This document shows positions 13,740 through 26,560 of a stretch of 64,000 nucleotides of DNA, piece by piece (positions within the stretch are counted from its first letter, which is position 1; the number at the start of each line of letters is the position of its first letter). Origin of the DNA: Uranotaenia lowii (lineage: Eukaryota > Arthropoda > Insecta > Diptera > Culicidae); NCBI RefSeq assembly GCF_029784155.1, contig NC_073693.1, positions 143,342,853 through 143,406,852 on the forward strand. Reading direction: 5' to 3'. Under the pieces are notes generated by a model, which was not told where the DNA came from, searched no databases, and was given only the letters and a program-made list of their open reading frames with translations. The position numbers and the translations under genes are program-made.

Positions 13740-14016
13740 GGTGGCCAGTACGTTTTTTGGGGGATAAGCGAACTGATAATCAACAAGTTCATTTACTCTC
13801 AAAATAATTCAAACTGTTTAAGTTTGAGAGCCTCGTTTCTCGACGCTCACTAGTGGTCAAGGGGTTAGCCTCCTACACTCTCATGATAGATGGCGTAGGA
13901 TCGATTCTCTGCTGTATGATGAACTTTTTGTCAAATTTTCGATCGCCTCGTAATTAATTTAGCGATTGCTGGCTACTGCTGCTGAGCAAATGGCTACTTT
14001 TTTTGGAGCCAACATA
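13740..14016 (+). mobile_element. tRNA-derived SINE, truncated tandem copy 2
   Basis: This repeats the first roughly 265 bp of the unit at 13178, including upstream flank, A-box, B-box (GGATCGATTC) and the tract TTTGGAGCCAAC, then stops near 14016. It starts directly after the A tail of copy 1, a head-to-tail arrangement. Confidence 0.75.
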
Positions 14017-14439
14017 AGCCAAAATTTAACAAAATGCATCCTCTCAAGATACTTTATATAGTTTTTACTGCTGCTTACAAGGATATCTAATACAAAAATT
14101 AACCGTTTCCGTCTTGTGATCTGGTTTTTCCTCAAGAAAACTAACTCATGTCCACATAATTATGGTTGAAGCTAGTATATCATAAATTATGCTTGACTTT
14201 AAAAAAGGAAAAAAATGACGGATTAAAAAAATCAACTGGAAAAATATTCCCTGTCTAAGTAGGAAAATTCTGGTTCGAAAAAATCTTGTTGGAAGGCTGT
14301 TTCTATTTTTAACTCGGGTTGGTGGCAGAGGACAAGCCTCGTGGTCACCATTTGCTGCATTGATGAATTATCAAAAAGAGAAATTCATGAAAGAGAATCG
14401 TAAATTACCATAACACTATGAAGCTTTGAAGCAATTTCT

Positions 14440-16520
14440 GAGTCCAAGTCCTTAATATGAATTTAGATTTGTAATCTGAATTCTGATTTTGGAATCTTAT
14501 TGAATACCGATTTTTCAAACATATTTAAACTGCCTTTTTGAAAAACTTGAACTTCAGAAGAACAAATTGGCTCAGGGTGAGCAAAATAATTTGAATCAAA
14601 TATCGTGATTTCATTTTGAAATATGAATCTGTAATCAGGAATCTAGTTTTGATCAATGAATAATTCTAAAATCAGAATTCGGAACTGTGAACAAAATTAA
14701 TCTGAAAACTGAATTCTGAATCTAAATTATCAGATGAATTTTAAATCCGAATTTCTATCCTGAGCCCGATCTGTATGTTGAATCCGAAACCTGAACTATG
14801 AATCTAAATTTTCAATGTGAATTAAAATTTTAGACCGGAAATCCTAAATCTGTATACAGAATTCAGGGCCAAAATGAAGATTTGGAATTTAAATTTTCAA
14901 TATTAGTTCAGAATTTGAATCTGAAACTATGTCAATTGTGAACTCAATTTCTTAATAAGATTTTGAATACTGAATCTGCATTTAAATTCTAAATGTGGAA
15001 TATGAATAAAACTTTTGAATCCATATGAATCCAGAGTCCGAGTTTACACTTTGAAGTTGATTTTTTTGTCAATCCGATTGATGAATCTGAATCTGAGAAT
15101 TTAATTTGTACTTATCTGAATTCTAAGTTCAACACATTGAGCTTGATATCTATTCTGTGTTCATTTTATAGATCTGAATCAGAATTGTGAAACTGACTTA
15201 TAAATCTGATTTTAATTTCCATAGCATTTGAATTTAAATTCTAAAATGAGCTTATTTTCTATTCTTTTATTCCGATTTTTTTATCTGAATTTGAGATATT
15301 AATTTGAATCTGAATAAAAATTCTGAACCTGATCTCTATTCTAAATCCGATTAATGAATCTAAATCAGAATTCCGAACCGAACTAATAAATCGGAATCTA
15401 AATCTCGTGTCTGAAGATAAATTTACAACCTGAATTGTATTGCGAATCCAATATCGGAATCTGAACCTAAAATTTTATCAATTTATTGCCATTAAGTAAA
15501 GCAAAAAAAAAAATCTAATTCTGAATGAAGGAATTAACTAAACTGAATTTGGATGTTATATTTTAAGTTTAAAAATTAAAATTAATACTAACATGTTATT
15601 CAGAATCTGAACTGGTATCAACATCCTTCGAATTCAGTATCTGAAATTCTGATACTGGATTGTGACTTCGAATTCTTAAAACTATTAGGAATAACTAATT
15701 TTTTTCTCAATCTGATTGATGAATCTGAATTTGAGATTTAAATTTGAATTTAAATTCTGAGTTCAAAACATTGAACCTGATATCTATTCGAAGTTCAATT
15801 TATAGTTCTGAATCATAATTGTGAAACTGACTTCTAAATCTGATTTTAATTTCCATAGCATTTGAATTTAAAATCTGAAACAAGAACTTTTGAATCGAAA
15901 TTTTGATTGCATTCTGAGCACAAATCGGCACTCTGAGCCTGAGCTCTTTTTTAAATATTTTATTTTGATTTTTAAATGTTAATTTAAATCTGAATTACTA
16001 ATTCGAATTATGATTTACAATTTTCAATATGAATTCTGAATCTGAATTTTAACTCTGAGCCTGATCTCTACTCTAAATCCGATTTATGATTCTAAATCAG
16101 AATTCTGAATCTAACTAATAAATCGGAATCTAAATCTAATGTCTGAAGATAAATTTACAACCTGAATTGTATTGCGAATCCAATATCGGAATCTGAACCT
16201 AAAATTTTATCAATTTATTGTTATTAAGTAAAGCTAAAAAAATTCTAATTCTGAATGAATGAATTAACGAAATTGAATCTGGATGTTATATTTTAAGTTT
16301 TGAATTAAAATTTATACTAACATGTTATTCAGAATCTGAACTTGTATGAACGTTCTTCGAATTCAGTATCTGAAATTCTGATACTGGATTGTGACTTCGA
16401 ATTCTTAATTCTATATGGAATTACTGATGCATGTTGTTGCATAAACGAAAAATAGAAATTCTAAATATGAAATCAAAATAAAATTCGAGTCCTGAATTTG
16501 AATTATGAATCTGATATCAA
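14440..16520. repeat. Degenerate TCTGAATTC-word array with a higher-order duplication
   Basis: The region consists mostly of variants of GAATCTGAATTC in both orientations, since the word is nearly palindromic. On top of this a large unit is duplicated: 15395-15660 matches 16125-16400 (period about 730), and 15062-15240 matches 15700-15870 (period about 637). The unequal periods imply an indel between the units. No protein is encoded. Confidence 0.7.
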
Positions 16521-17449
16521 TTATTGTGATTTCTGATTTCCGTAGCAGTTTGTTACTTTCCAAAAAAAATCCTTAAAAAATCTTTTTTTTTTACCTTTCC
16601 ATTCCGGTTTTTATGTCCTGCTCGGGTGTAGTTTATGTACGCGACGAATCTTCAAAACAGGTCACCGTTAACAAAATCGCCCGTCCGCTATAGTCACTCA
16701 AATGCAAAGGGGTTGACTTCTCATACAGCTAAAAACACTTTTCCCCCAATTAGCGAATCTATTTTTGGTTCCAAGGTCATCAAAGAAAATCCTTCAATTC
16801 ATATCCGATGATAGATGTCTATTCACGATTTTTCCCAATTATCGTTTTCTTTCTATTGGCGAGAGTTATCCATCGATAAACCTAAAAAGATACAAACAAA
16901 ATACCCCGAACCCTCCCCATAGACGTTCCATTAAAAACAAAACATTGTATTCGATACAGTTTACTAACCTGGCAAAAAAACTTCTGGAACCAAATAGCAG
17001 CTTCTTCCCGTCCATCGTCCGAATATTTTTGGAGGATATCTGGTCAAATTGGAGTCCTTTTGATGACCAGAAATCTCCGTCGGCAGCAAAAACAGCAGTC
17101 GCACGCAAAAATTCTTTCCACTTTTTCGTTTGTTTTGGTCCGTGTGGGGTACGTTCAGAGAAGTGGGTGAAACGAGTGTGTCATGTCGGTAGGTGTGTTC
17201 AGTGTTACTTTATACAAAAAGATTTATTCTCATTTTCTTTCGGAAGAATGAAAATTGATGAAATTTATTTTCGCGTTCGTTGTTCACATGAAGCGTTTTC
17301 TGGTCAATCAGGACTAGTGTAGCGTCGAAAAGGTTACTATCATGTTTGTTTGTTCACATGAGACGTTTTCCGAACATAAGGATCTAGTGTAGTTTCAGTG
17401 CGACAAACCGATGATTTGCGAAGTTTACAATTTCAATTGACAGTAGGTT
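16521..17449. other. Mixed-composition DNA without a supported gene
   Basis: A 185-codon open frame on the plus strand (16765-17322) has no recognisable motif and is opposed by another frame, so I do not call it. A short imperfect duplication (GTTCACATGA...CTAGTGTAG) lies at about 17282-17328 and 17351-17395. Confidence 0.4.
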
Positions 17450-19250
17450 ATAATGTTTAATTTGAATGAGGAATTCAAATCTAATAATGATTTAGATTTA
17501 GATTTTGAATTCTGATACTGGATTCTGATTCCAAATTGGAAAAATAAGCCAAGTGAAAACATTTATTGAAGATTTTAAACAAAAAATTTAAAGTGCTTAC
17601 AGGCAACTTTTAATAAGAATATAGAAAATCCCATCTTCCCCCGGAGCTTTCATATTTTAATTTTTTTGAAAATCAACTTAAGTTTATCAATATTTGTCCC
17701 ACAAGAACTTTCAAATACATTTTGTTAAGAAAGAATATCATAAAATTCTAGGGAAATTTGAGCATCAATCGGACTTACAACGTTTAAATTAAAATCATGA
17801 GCAGACTGAAACTGTTAAGCTAGTTTTGTAGCTTTTTCTGCATTAGTTAAAAGATGTTTATCCCCATCTTTCAAAGTAGGAATTGGCTTCTGGGGCTTTT
17901 CCAGAATTTTAGTTAATTTCCAAAATGGCTTTAAGTAGGGTCTTATGTCCTCTACTGCTTTGAAAAATTTTCATTACGAATCAAATTTAACGACGTTTGA
18001 TCTCGTTTTGAAGGTCGCAATAAATAAATTTTAAATAAGGATATCTAGTTCGTTGATATCGGCGCCGACGAATGTTTTTCAGTCGTATCAAAAACTGAAG
18101 ATCATCATCGATCAAAGATTGACTAAATTTTTGTTTAACTTTAGGTATTGAAGCGGTTTTAGCATTGACTATTGAAGTTGTCAAATTTCCTACAGCCAAA
18201 TCGAAATTGACTTAGTTGGAATTATTATTTTTTTTGAATCCTAATGTTGATTCTGAATGCTTATCCTGTACAGAACTCTGAATTCGAAAGCTTCCAAAAA
18301 TATGTAATTTTATATAATCGGTTTTTATTAGTTTCGATTTGTCATTCCAAATAGAAATTCAACTGAAAAAGTCATTTCATTAAAAAATCAATGATGAATT
18401 CCATACTTCACACACAGCTTATTCTCGTTAATGCATTCGTGACCCATTTTTAACTCCTGAAAGTAGGCTCATTGTTACATCCAAGAACATAGTTGAGATG
18501 CCGCGTTCTTTGAACAGAAGAAGGAACAAAAAAAAATTCTGGGTGTCAGGTCTTAATTCTGAAACTTAATTCTGAGTCCGAATTCTGAATCTTTAAAGAT
18601 TGTTTAAGAATGTTTATTTGAATAAATTTACATGAATCATATACTTCAAAACAATTGAATGAGGTCAAATAAAATCTTCAAATTATTCAAAATCATTTTT
18701 AACCTATTTATTGGAATTTGGAATTTATTGAAAATCTGAACTCTAAATTTCAATTCTTCATCTAAATCCTTTTCTATGAATTTAAATGTTAATTCTGAAT
18801 GTCATGTCTGTACAGAAATCTTAATTCGAAAGCTTAATTTAAAAAAAAAAGATTTATTAGTTTCGAATCCTCATTCTTAATAGTAATTCAGTGGTAGAAT
18901 TCATTTCATAAAACATATATCCAAGAACATTGTGCCGGCGGTGCCGCGTTCTTCAAACAGAAGAAACAGAAAAAAAAACGGTTAAAATTTCAATTTTTCT
19001 ACTATCAGCACATGTGCTTTGTCCGGTAAAAATGAACTCTGGATGGTTATTAAAAGCAACCCCTGTCCATATGGTGTTTGAAATCAACCTCGGCAAAGTT
19101 TGATGAAAAAAATGATATCAGATCTGATTTCTGAAACTGAATTATGAATCTGGATTCTGAACCTTAATCCTGATTTGAAACTTTTCTCAAACATAATTCT
19201 GTCTCACTTAAAAAAGGTTTAAAAAGCGAGGTTGCGTATATGAGGATTTG
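17450..19250. repeat. Scattered TCTGAATTC words and a diverged duplication
   Basis: Segments at about 18240-18535 and 18780-18975 are related: both hold TTCGAAAGCTT, TTATTAGTTTCGA and then CCAAGAACAT...GCCGCGTTCTT..AACAGAAGAA. The second is shorter. The TCTGAATTC word recurs at 17460-17530, 18570-18600 and 19120-19170. Confidence 0.5.
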
Positions 19251-19559
19251 ACACTCGAGCCAATCAAACCAAAACTCAACAACAACAACAAAAAGCGTGG
19301 CTCAGAAAAAATCTTCTAATCATTTCCCTTCCATGCATTTTTTCTGTGCGGATGCGCTGTTTTGCCGACACCCGGCTCTCTGAAGGGAAAGCTGCGGTTA
19401 TGATTGACTTGCCCAAAGCCGCCATTTGCTGTATTGAAAAGCAATGAAAAAGGAGAAATCAAAAAAGAGCCAGAAAATATCGGCGGGACCGACACACCGC
19501 AAACCGGCCAAGGCACCAGAACGGTGCAACTGAGTTTGACCATCAACATATTTCAAAGT

Positions 19560-20062
19560 GCTCAAGTTTGAGAGCCACATTTCTCGACGCTCACTAGTGG
19601 TCAAAGGGTTAGCTCTCTGAACTCTCATGATGGATGTCGTGGGGTCGATTCTCGGCTGATTGTTGAACTTTTTGACAAATTTTCGATCGCCTCTGTAATT
19701 AATTTAGCGATTGCTGGTTACTGCTGCTGAGCAACAAATGGCTACCTTTTTTGGAGCCAACGTAAGCAAGATATGTTCTATGGAATAGAAAATTTTTAAA
19801 CAATTTTGTTTTTTTTTTGGTTTTGAGATAGGTCCTACAGGAAAAAAAATCCAATTTTTTGATACTAAATTCATCAAAATCGTGAAACCTAGAATAGGAG
19901 TTAATGTGTTAAGAACGTTTTTATGGAACATACAAATTCCCGGACATCATCGTAACTCGTCGAGCTGAGTCGATTGGTACCTATAAAGTGGGGTCTTGGA
20001 CCCTTAATTAATGATATCCCCAACTGACCGTTCCCTATGCCTTTCTGTAAGAAAGCCAAAAA
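19560..20062 (+). mobile_element. tRNA-derived SINE, copy 3
   Basis: Same SINE as at 13178: A-box (TAGTGGTCAAAGGGTTA), B-box-like GGGTCGATTC, body with the TTTGGAGCCAAC tract, and the 3' hairpin GCCTTTCT/AGAAAGCC followed by A6. It lacks the upstream flank shared by copies 1 and 2, so the element itself probably begins near AAGTTTGAGAGCC. Confidence 0.8.
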
Positions 20063-21875
20063 ACATTTATTTTCTTTTATTTATTATTTAACAACTAATA
20101 AATAAACTAAAAATAACAGGCTCTTGATTCGTGATCATATTGGGCCGAAAACAATTTATGTTCAAATTTGTTTTATATATGTACACAGGTAATAATTTCG
20201 TTTCATAATTATTGAGATTTCTTCGATAACTCGGGGGACTTATCCCAGTAGATAAAAAAAAGTTTTTAATGTACAGGTCATGATTTGACCTAAACAACCA
20301 TTTTCAAGACGCTTTAAGAGTTTTGAAGATGTATCACGAAAAATAAACTAGTGGTATGGCATTGCTCAGTATAGATTCAAAATTGATGTGCTTTACTCCA
20401 TCAATCGCAGGATGAAATTTTTATAAGTTTATGTGTTGAAACAGGTTTTTTAGTAATTTTTCTAAAGTTACAAGGAAGGAGAAATAAAATAAAATTCGTT
20501 TGTGCTAATACAGCAGTTTCAGAAGAAATAGAAAATCAGTGTTGGAGTCTTTTTTCAGGATAACGATTCCTAGAAATAGGTCATCGTTTTTTGTGTTCAA
20601 AATCAGCATAGAATCAAAAAAAAAATCTAGTAATAAAAAAGGGGGAAATAAAACAAATTTACAGTTAACGAAAACCCAAAAAGGCAATTCAAGTCAATAA
20701 ACGGTCAATAATGAAAAATTTACAAGAAGCATTTTCAAAAATTATTTTTAAAAAACTAATAATTGATCATGTTGGCTGCTATAAAACATAAAATTTTATA
20801 AAACTATTTAAGTGAAAATGCATTCACGGTATGCACTTTTTCTGTAGGTTCCAATGGAGGGGATTAATACACAGTCTTCAAGGTTTTCAAGTGTCTTATA
20901 TGAATTATCATCCATACTATCCGTTATTTTCATTTTATTTTGTTTTTCAATTGTGTATATCTCTATAATTTGGAACTTTTTTTAGATTTTTCGTGATCTA
21001 ACTTTGTACAGATAATCCATAAAAGTTTAAAAATAGAGACACGATAAGGGAAGAAACCATTTCACGCAAAACGACAGATTTATTTCCTGATGAAGATACC
21101 AAACAACTCCGAAAAGTAAGAGCAATAAAAACACCGCTCCAAGAAAATATAAAACTGATATGCCTAAAATTAATTACCTACATCAAATCATCCAGTCGAC
21201 AGTGCCTTGAAAAATCTCAATGTTAGTATTGTTAAAAGTTTGTTTTTTTATATTAAAAGTGGCATTCAAAGTTTTTTGTTATATTATGGCAAAGGAAGAT
21301 TTTTTTAACCATTCGAAGCATTTAGCAAAAAATTAGCAATTCATGTTTTATTGATAGTTTTAAAGAGAAATTGTAACATACCTGAAGGTTATTCTTAAAA
21401 GATTAAGGATGTATTATCCATAGTAAATTTAATATTTTTTATTTAACACCACTTTCATGTAAGGAAACACTATCTGTGCTTCACACAGAATTCTAAATAA
21501 TCAATAATGCAAGTTCATTTGGATACTTTTGTATCCCAGATACAGAACTGGAGGTTAGCTTCATATAAGTTATTCAGTACATAATACAATAAATATTTGT
21601 AATTGTGAAATAAACATTTAAGGTCGTTGATGCCTTGTGTTTCAAAGATTTGATCACTTTAAAGTGAAATTTTGTGAAAGGTGCGGTAAAAGTACTATCT
21701 TCATGCTATCCTTTTTTTTTTATAAAATTTTGCTGTTATTTTTGAAATACAGTTAATTACTTAGACTTTTATCACTATTTTAAAAAATTACAAAAATAAC
21801 CGAATTACGGATTTGAACGCAGTAGTGAAAATGCCTAACTGCTTTCGAAACGTACTTTTACTGGTTATGCTAGTG
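20063..21875. other. Very AT-rich DNA without a gene
   Basis: No coding signal, repeat boundary or RNA gene is seen. Open frames are short and of low complexity. Confidence 0.5.
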
Positions 21876-22005
21876 ATATCTGGGAATTTGGTGGCTCAAC
21901 CTCCAAATCGTAGGTTTGGATGTGAAGAACCAACTTTTGTATGGGGCGTACTGAAAAAAATCTTGTTTAGAGGTTCCGCAAACGGAATTTTTGAAAAAAG
22001 TCTAG
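21876..22005 (+). repeat. Relic end of foldback family F2
   Basis: The stretch from TGGGAATTTGGTGGCTCAAC to the TTCCGCAAACGG region is a diverged copy of 24051-24180, the outer arm of the large palindrome. Only about 130 bp survive. Confidence 0.65.
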
Positions 22006-24027
22006 TAGATATTCATAAATTCAAATTTAGCCAAAAATGATAACAATTCCAAAAACACACAATAAATAAGGAAATTGATTTCTAAACCATTTTCGTACTT
22101 ATTATTATTACACAAACTCAAAAGTAGTGAATTTTATTGATAAAATAAATCAATGTTCTCAAAACAACTAAAAATGACTGTTTCAAATCAATGCTATTTC
22201 CGGTAAGCCATTGATTAATTATTCAAAATGATGTTCCTAATTCTGGACTAGAAATTAGCTTGAAGATAAATTCTAAGCAGTCTAGTTTTCAAATTTAAAA
22301 TCAAAGCTTCGGACATAAATGGATTCTTATGAATTAATATTAAATAGAATACATAAAATATATTATCAAATAAAAAAAACTGAACTCACATATGAATGTA
22401 AGATCAGGTTAAAAATTGGCCATGATTAAAAATTGTTAGAAAAAAAGATAATGATTGATATTATTAATCACCTAATTTTCCTTTTTTTTTCTTAGCTTTC
22501 AATTGAAGAATTGATGAAAAATGTAACATCTTGAATTAAAAAAAAAATCACGATTTAAAGTGTGAATTCTCGATTAGGAAAAAAGTTTATTTTGAAGTTA
22601 GAAGAATTTATGCAACAGTTGATAGTAAAATTTTATTTGTTAATAAGAAGAAAATATTTAATTATATTTCAAGAATTCAAGTGATCAAAGTCACAGATAA
22701 AACTTTTTCTATATTTAAATTCTTTCAGTAATTAAAATAAAAGGCTAAAAATGTTAAGAACTTCAAAATAATAACTATATGTATTAATAATACATCATGT
22801 TCAATTACACTGGCAAATTACAGATTGGTAAGTGACCAATGAGAAACTAATATAAAAAGCAAAAAAATTCCAAGTTTTGTTATAAAAATCTAAAGCACAA
22901 AGATAATTAATATTAAGTTAACATTGCGTATTAAAATTTAACTTTTAAGTTGTTCCTTTGAATCATTTTTCGAACTTTCTAAAGACTAATTAAAAATCAT
23001 GATCGATTTAAATACATGATTTAATACGATGAAAATAAATAAAACGTTTATACATTTTCATTCGGAGGTTTTAAGTTAAAAATTTCAAGCACTGAATATT
23101 TGTCGCTTCCAATTGAATAATTTGGTCCTTTAAAAGAGAGAAGGTGGAAACTATGGTAAAAATTTAGATTTAAAGGTTTCCAAGATCATGTTTTCAGAAC
23201 AAAAAAATCAGAGTAAAAAAAACAAACTTATAGAAATATTTCAATAAATTTTAAAAGTTAGATTTTAAAATTCGATAAATTCATTTGAAAATTAAAACAA
23301 AATAACAAATCAACGTTCAAGAAAAAAAATGATTTTGATTTTGTCCATTATACCTATTTAATTCAATTAAGAAATAATATTTCAAAGATGATAATGAAAG
23401 ATCTAGTTTAATTCAACAGTTTTTTTTTATTTTTAAAAAGATATTATCAAAAGTATTTCAGATACAACCCAATTAAGTTAAAAAAATTTAATCCATTTAA
23501 CAAAATTGTTCAAACTTGCAATACGATTCTATTTTTGCTTTAAAACAGCTAAAATTTAACTTGGAAAAGTAAACAAATAGAAAACCCATGGTGGCCATGT
23601 AAAATTTCTCAAAACGCTTTTGAGTGTGATGTTGAGCATTTAGAAGAACAAGAAACACATAATAATATTGAGAATGGAATTGATTTCTTGAAGAATATTT
23701 CATATTAGAACGATTTTATGTAAATCAAAATTTTTAGTAATAAAGTAGAGGATACTAGGTTCAAGATTTTGTTTTGCTAATTCTGATGACCATTGTGGGT
23801 CATATGATACATGGCTTCCAACTTGTTGGTGTAAAAATAGTATTCGTATTAATTTTGAAGTTAAAATGGTTGGTCTGCAGTTCTGAATCTGTTTGGTTAC
23901 ACTTCCTAATAAAAACTCCTTCTAAAAACGAGGTAGAGTTTTTGTATGTCAAGATTTGAGTTTCAAAACACAAGATTGATTGAAATGCAAAAATTAGTTT
24001 CAATTTGTGAACGACATATATATATTA
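22006..24027. other. Very AT-rich DNA without a gene
   Basis: Nothing supported beyond AT-rich sequence. The right edge becomes a (TA)n stretch into which the large palindrome is inserted. Confidence 0.5.
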
Positions 24028-25839
24028 GGGTGTCCCAAAATTGCATAACTTCTGGGAATCTGGGGGCTCACCCTCCAAATGGTAGATTAGGATGTGCCGA
24101 ACAAACTTTTGTTAGGGGCCGACTAAAAAAAATCATGTTTAGAGGTTCCGCAAGCGCGATCTTTAAAAAAAGTCCACTTTCAAAAGATTTGATTTTAAAT
24201 AAGTTCTGGGTTCAAAAATATTCATGAAATAAACATATTTTATATTTTTTTAATTTTGTTTGAGTTAAAAACTACACGTAAAAATACAAAATGAACCAAA
24301 TTTGTATCAAAATGTAAAACTAGCAAGCTATTTTCAAGGAAAAAATATTTTTGGTCCAAAATTTTTGAATTCAACTGACCAAAATGTGTACCAAGCGTAG
24401 AATATTTTTGATACCAATGCCATCAAAAGATGCGGATTTTTGTGCACTTAAACTTTGCCGAACAAAACATGTGGTTTGTATCAACGTGTGAACAGCTATT
24501 CACGATTTAATGCTTAACAAAAATCACAATTTAGGATATTTTTTATTTAATTTATCAAATTTGTCTTAATAAATACCTACTTTAAAATCAAAATACTTGC
24601 AAAAAAGGACTTTGATGGTTTAAAGGAGTCATCAGAAGGCCATATGCCGAATTTGAGCAGAATCGGACAACAGGAAGGGGTTGCACTGAATCTCAAGTTT
24701 GAAAGGGATTCTGAGACATAGTGTTCTAAAGAAGCATAAAAAATTGGTTTTTCATCATACATTTTTGTCTTTATCAATCGATTGCTTGGTTATGTAAATT
24801 TTATTAAAATTTCAATTAAGACTAACATTTCACCTGAAGACTGTAACTCGATTGGACTTAAAACAAAAAAGTTATGGCTGTTCAAAGATTGTATTTTGGT
24901 TACAAATTGTCCTGTAAAACTCAATGAGTAAAAAGTACTCATTGTGTGTTAAACGACAATTTGCCACAAAAATACAATCTTGGAACAGCCATAACTTTTT
25001 TGTTTTAAGTCCAATCGAGTTGCAGTCTACAAGTGAAATGTTAGTCTTAGTTGAAATTTTAATAAAATCTGCATAATCAAGCAATCGATTGTTAAAGACA
25101 AAAATGCATAATGAAAAATCAGTTTTTATGCTTCTTTAGAACACTATGTCTCAGAATCCCTTTCAAACTTGAGATTCAGTGCAACCCCTTCCTGTTGTCC
25201 GATTCTGCTCAAATTCGGCATATGGCCTTCTGTTGACTCCTTTAAACCATCAAAGTCCTTTTTTGCAAGTATTTTGATTTTAAAGTAGGTATTTATTAAG
25301 ACAAATTTAATAAATTAAATAAAAAATATCCTAAATTGTGATTTTTGTTAAGCATTAAATCGTGAATAGCTGTTCACACGTTGATACAAACCACATGTTT
25401 TGTTCAGCAAAGTTTAAGTGCACAAAAATCCGCATCTTTTGATGGCATTTGTATCAAAAATATTCTAAGCTTGGTACACATTTTGGTCAGTTGAATTCAA
25501 AAATTTTGGACCAAAAAATTTTTTTTCCTTGAAAATAGCTTGCTAGTTTTACATTTTGATACAAATTTGGATCATTTTGTATTTTTTACGTGTAGTTTTT
25601 AACTCAAACAAAATTAAAAAAATATAAAATAAATATATTTTATGAGTATTTTTGGACCCAGAATTTATTTCAAATCAAATCTTTTGAAAGTGGACTTTTT
25701 TTAAAGATCGCGCTTGCGGAACCTCTAAACATGATTTTTTTTAGTCGACCCCATACAAAAGTTTGTTCGGCACATCCTAATCTACCATTTGGAGGGTGAG
25801 CCCCCAGATTCCCAGAAGTAATGCAATTTTGGGACACCC
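24028..25839. mobile_element. 1.8-kb nearly perfect palindromic foldback element (family F2)
   Basis: The left terminus GGGTGTCCCAAAATTGCAT is mirrored by the right terminus ATGCAATTTTGGGACACCC. Pairing continues inward with rare mismatches to a centre at 24933, where AATGAGTA (24923-24930) faces TACTCATT (24936-24943); hardly any loop remains. Arms are about 905 bp each. The element is flanked by TA in a (TA)n context (TATTA before, TAATA after). High arm identity suggests a young element or ongoing gene conversion. No transposase is encoded; a transcript would fold into long double-stranded RNA. Confidence 0.88.
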
Positions 25840-25985
25840 TAATATATATGTAGTGTCATGAAATAGAATGTTTCAAGCCTAGAGTGATTTAAGACTAATT
25901 TCCGCCGGAGGCGAGAAAAAATTTCTGACGTTTTTGTTAACACTTATTGAACACCTTTTAAGATCAAGTAATTTTCCTTCACTAC

Positions 25986-26058
25986 GTTGAAAATTTTACA
26001 TGGAAAAAATCTCCATTGGTTAAACCCCTAACCCCCCCCCCCCCGTTCGCACAGCCTT
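25986..26058 (-). repeat. G-run repeat terminus
   Basis: On the minus strand GCGAACGGGG opens a G run of about 14, followed by GGTTAGGGGTTTAACC. It shares motif order with 6353-6420. Confidence 0.5.
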
Positions 26059-26109
26059 GGAGGTGGTACTACCTTAACCTATACAATGAAATCTGATTGG
26101 TCCGAAGTT

Positions 26110-26560
26110 TACATGTGGTTGAAAACTACACGTAAAAATATTAAATGAACCAAGTTTGTATATCAATTAAAATTAGCTATCTTTTTTCCATTTTTTTTCC
26201 ATAATATTTTTATTCAACTGGCACAAATGTGTTTCCAGCGTAATTTTTTTTGAGGCCGATGCCATCAAAAAATGCGAATTTTTGTGCACTATAACTGTGC
26301 TGAACTAAGTTTTTTGTTTGTATCATTCTGTAAATAGTAATTTACGATTCAATTTTTTCCAAAAATCTCATTTTTGGAAATTTTTATTCAATTTATCAAA
26401 TTTGACTTAATAAATACCTACTTGAAAATCTAAATACTTGCAAAAAAGACTAAGATGGTTGAGGGAAATCATCTAAAGGGCATATGCTAAATCTGAAAAA
26501 GAAAGGGATTGCACTGAATCTCGAATGTGAAAGAGATTCTGAGACATTATGTTCTGAAGC
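26110..26560 (+). repeat. Isolated arm fragment of foldback family F2
   Basis: The sequence from AACTACACGTAAAAATA to GAGACATTATGTTCTGAAG follows 24265-24730 base by base with many substitutions and small gaps. The mirror arm is absent, so this is an older, half-deleted copy. Confidence 0.75.

Noticed and set aside
16765..17322. 185-codon open frame on the plus strand
   Set aside because: No motif, an irregular composition, and an opposing 80-codon frame over part of it; no start context or homologous family that I can name.
24577..25084. Open frames of 60-70 codons in the large palindrome
   Set aside because: They mirror each other between arms and have no family resemblance.
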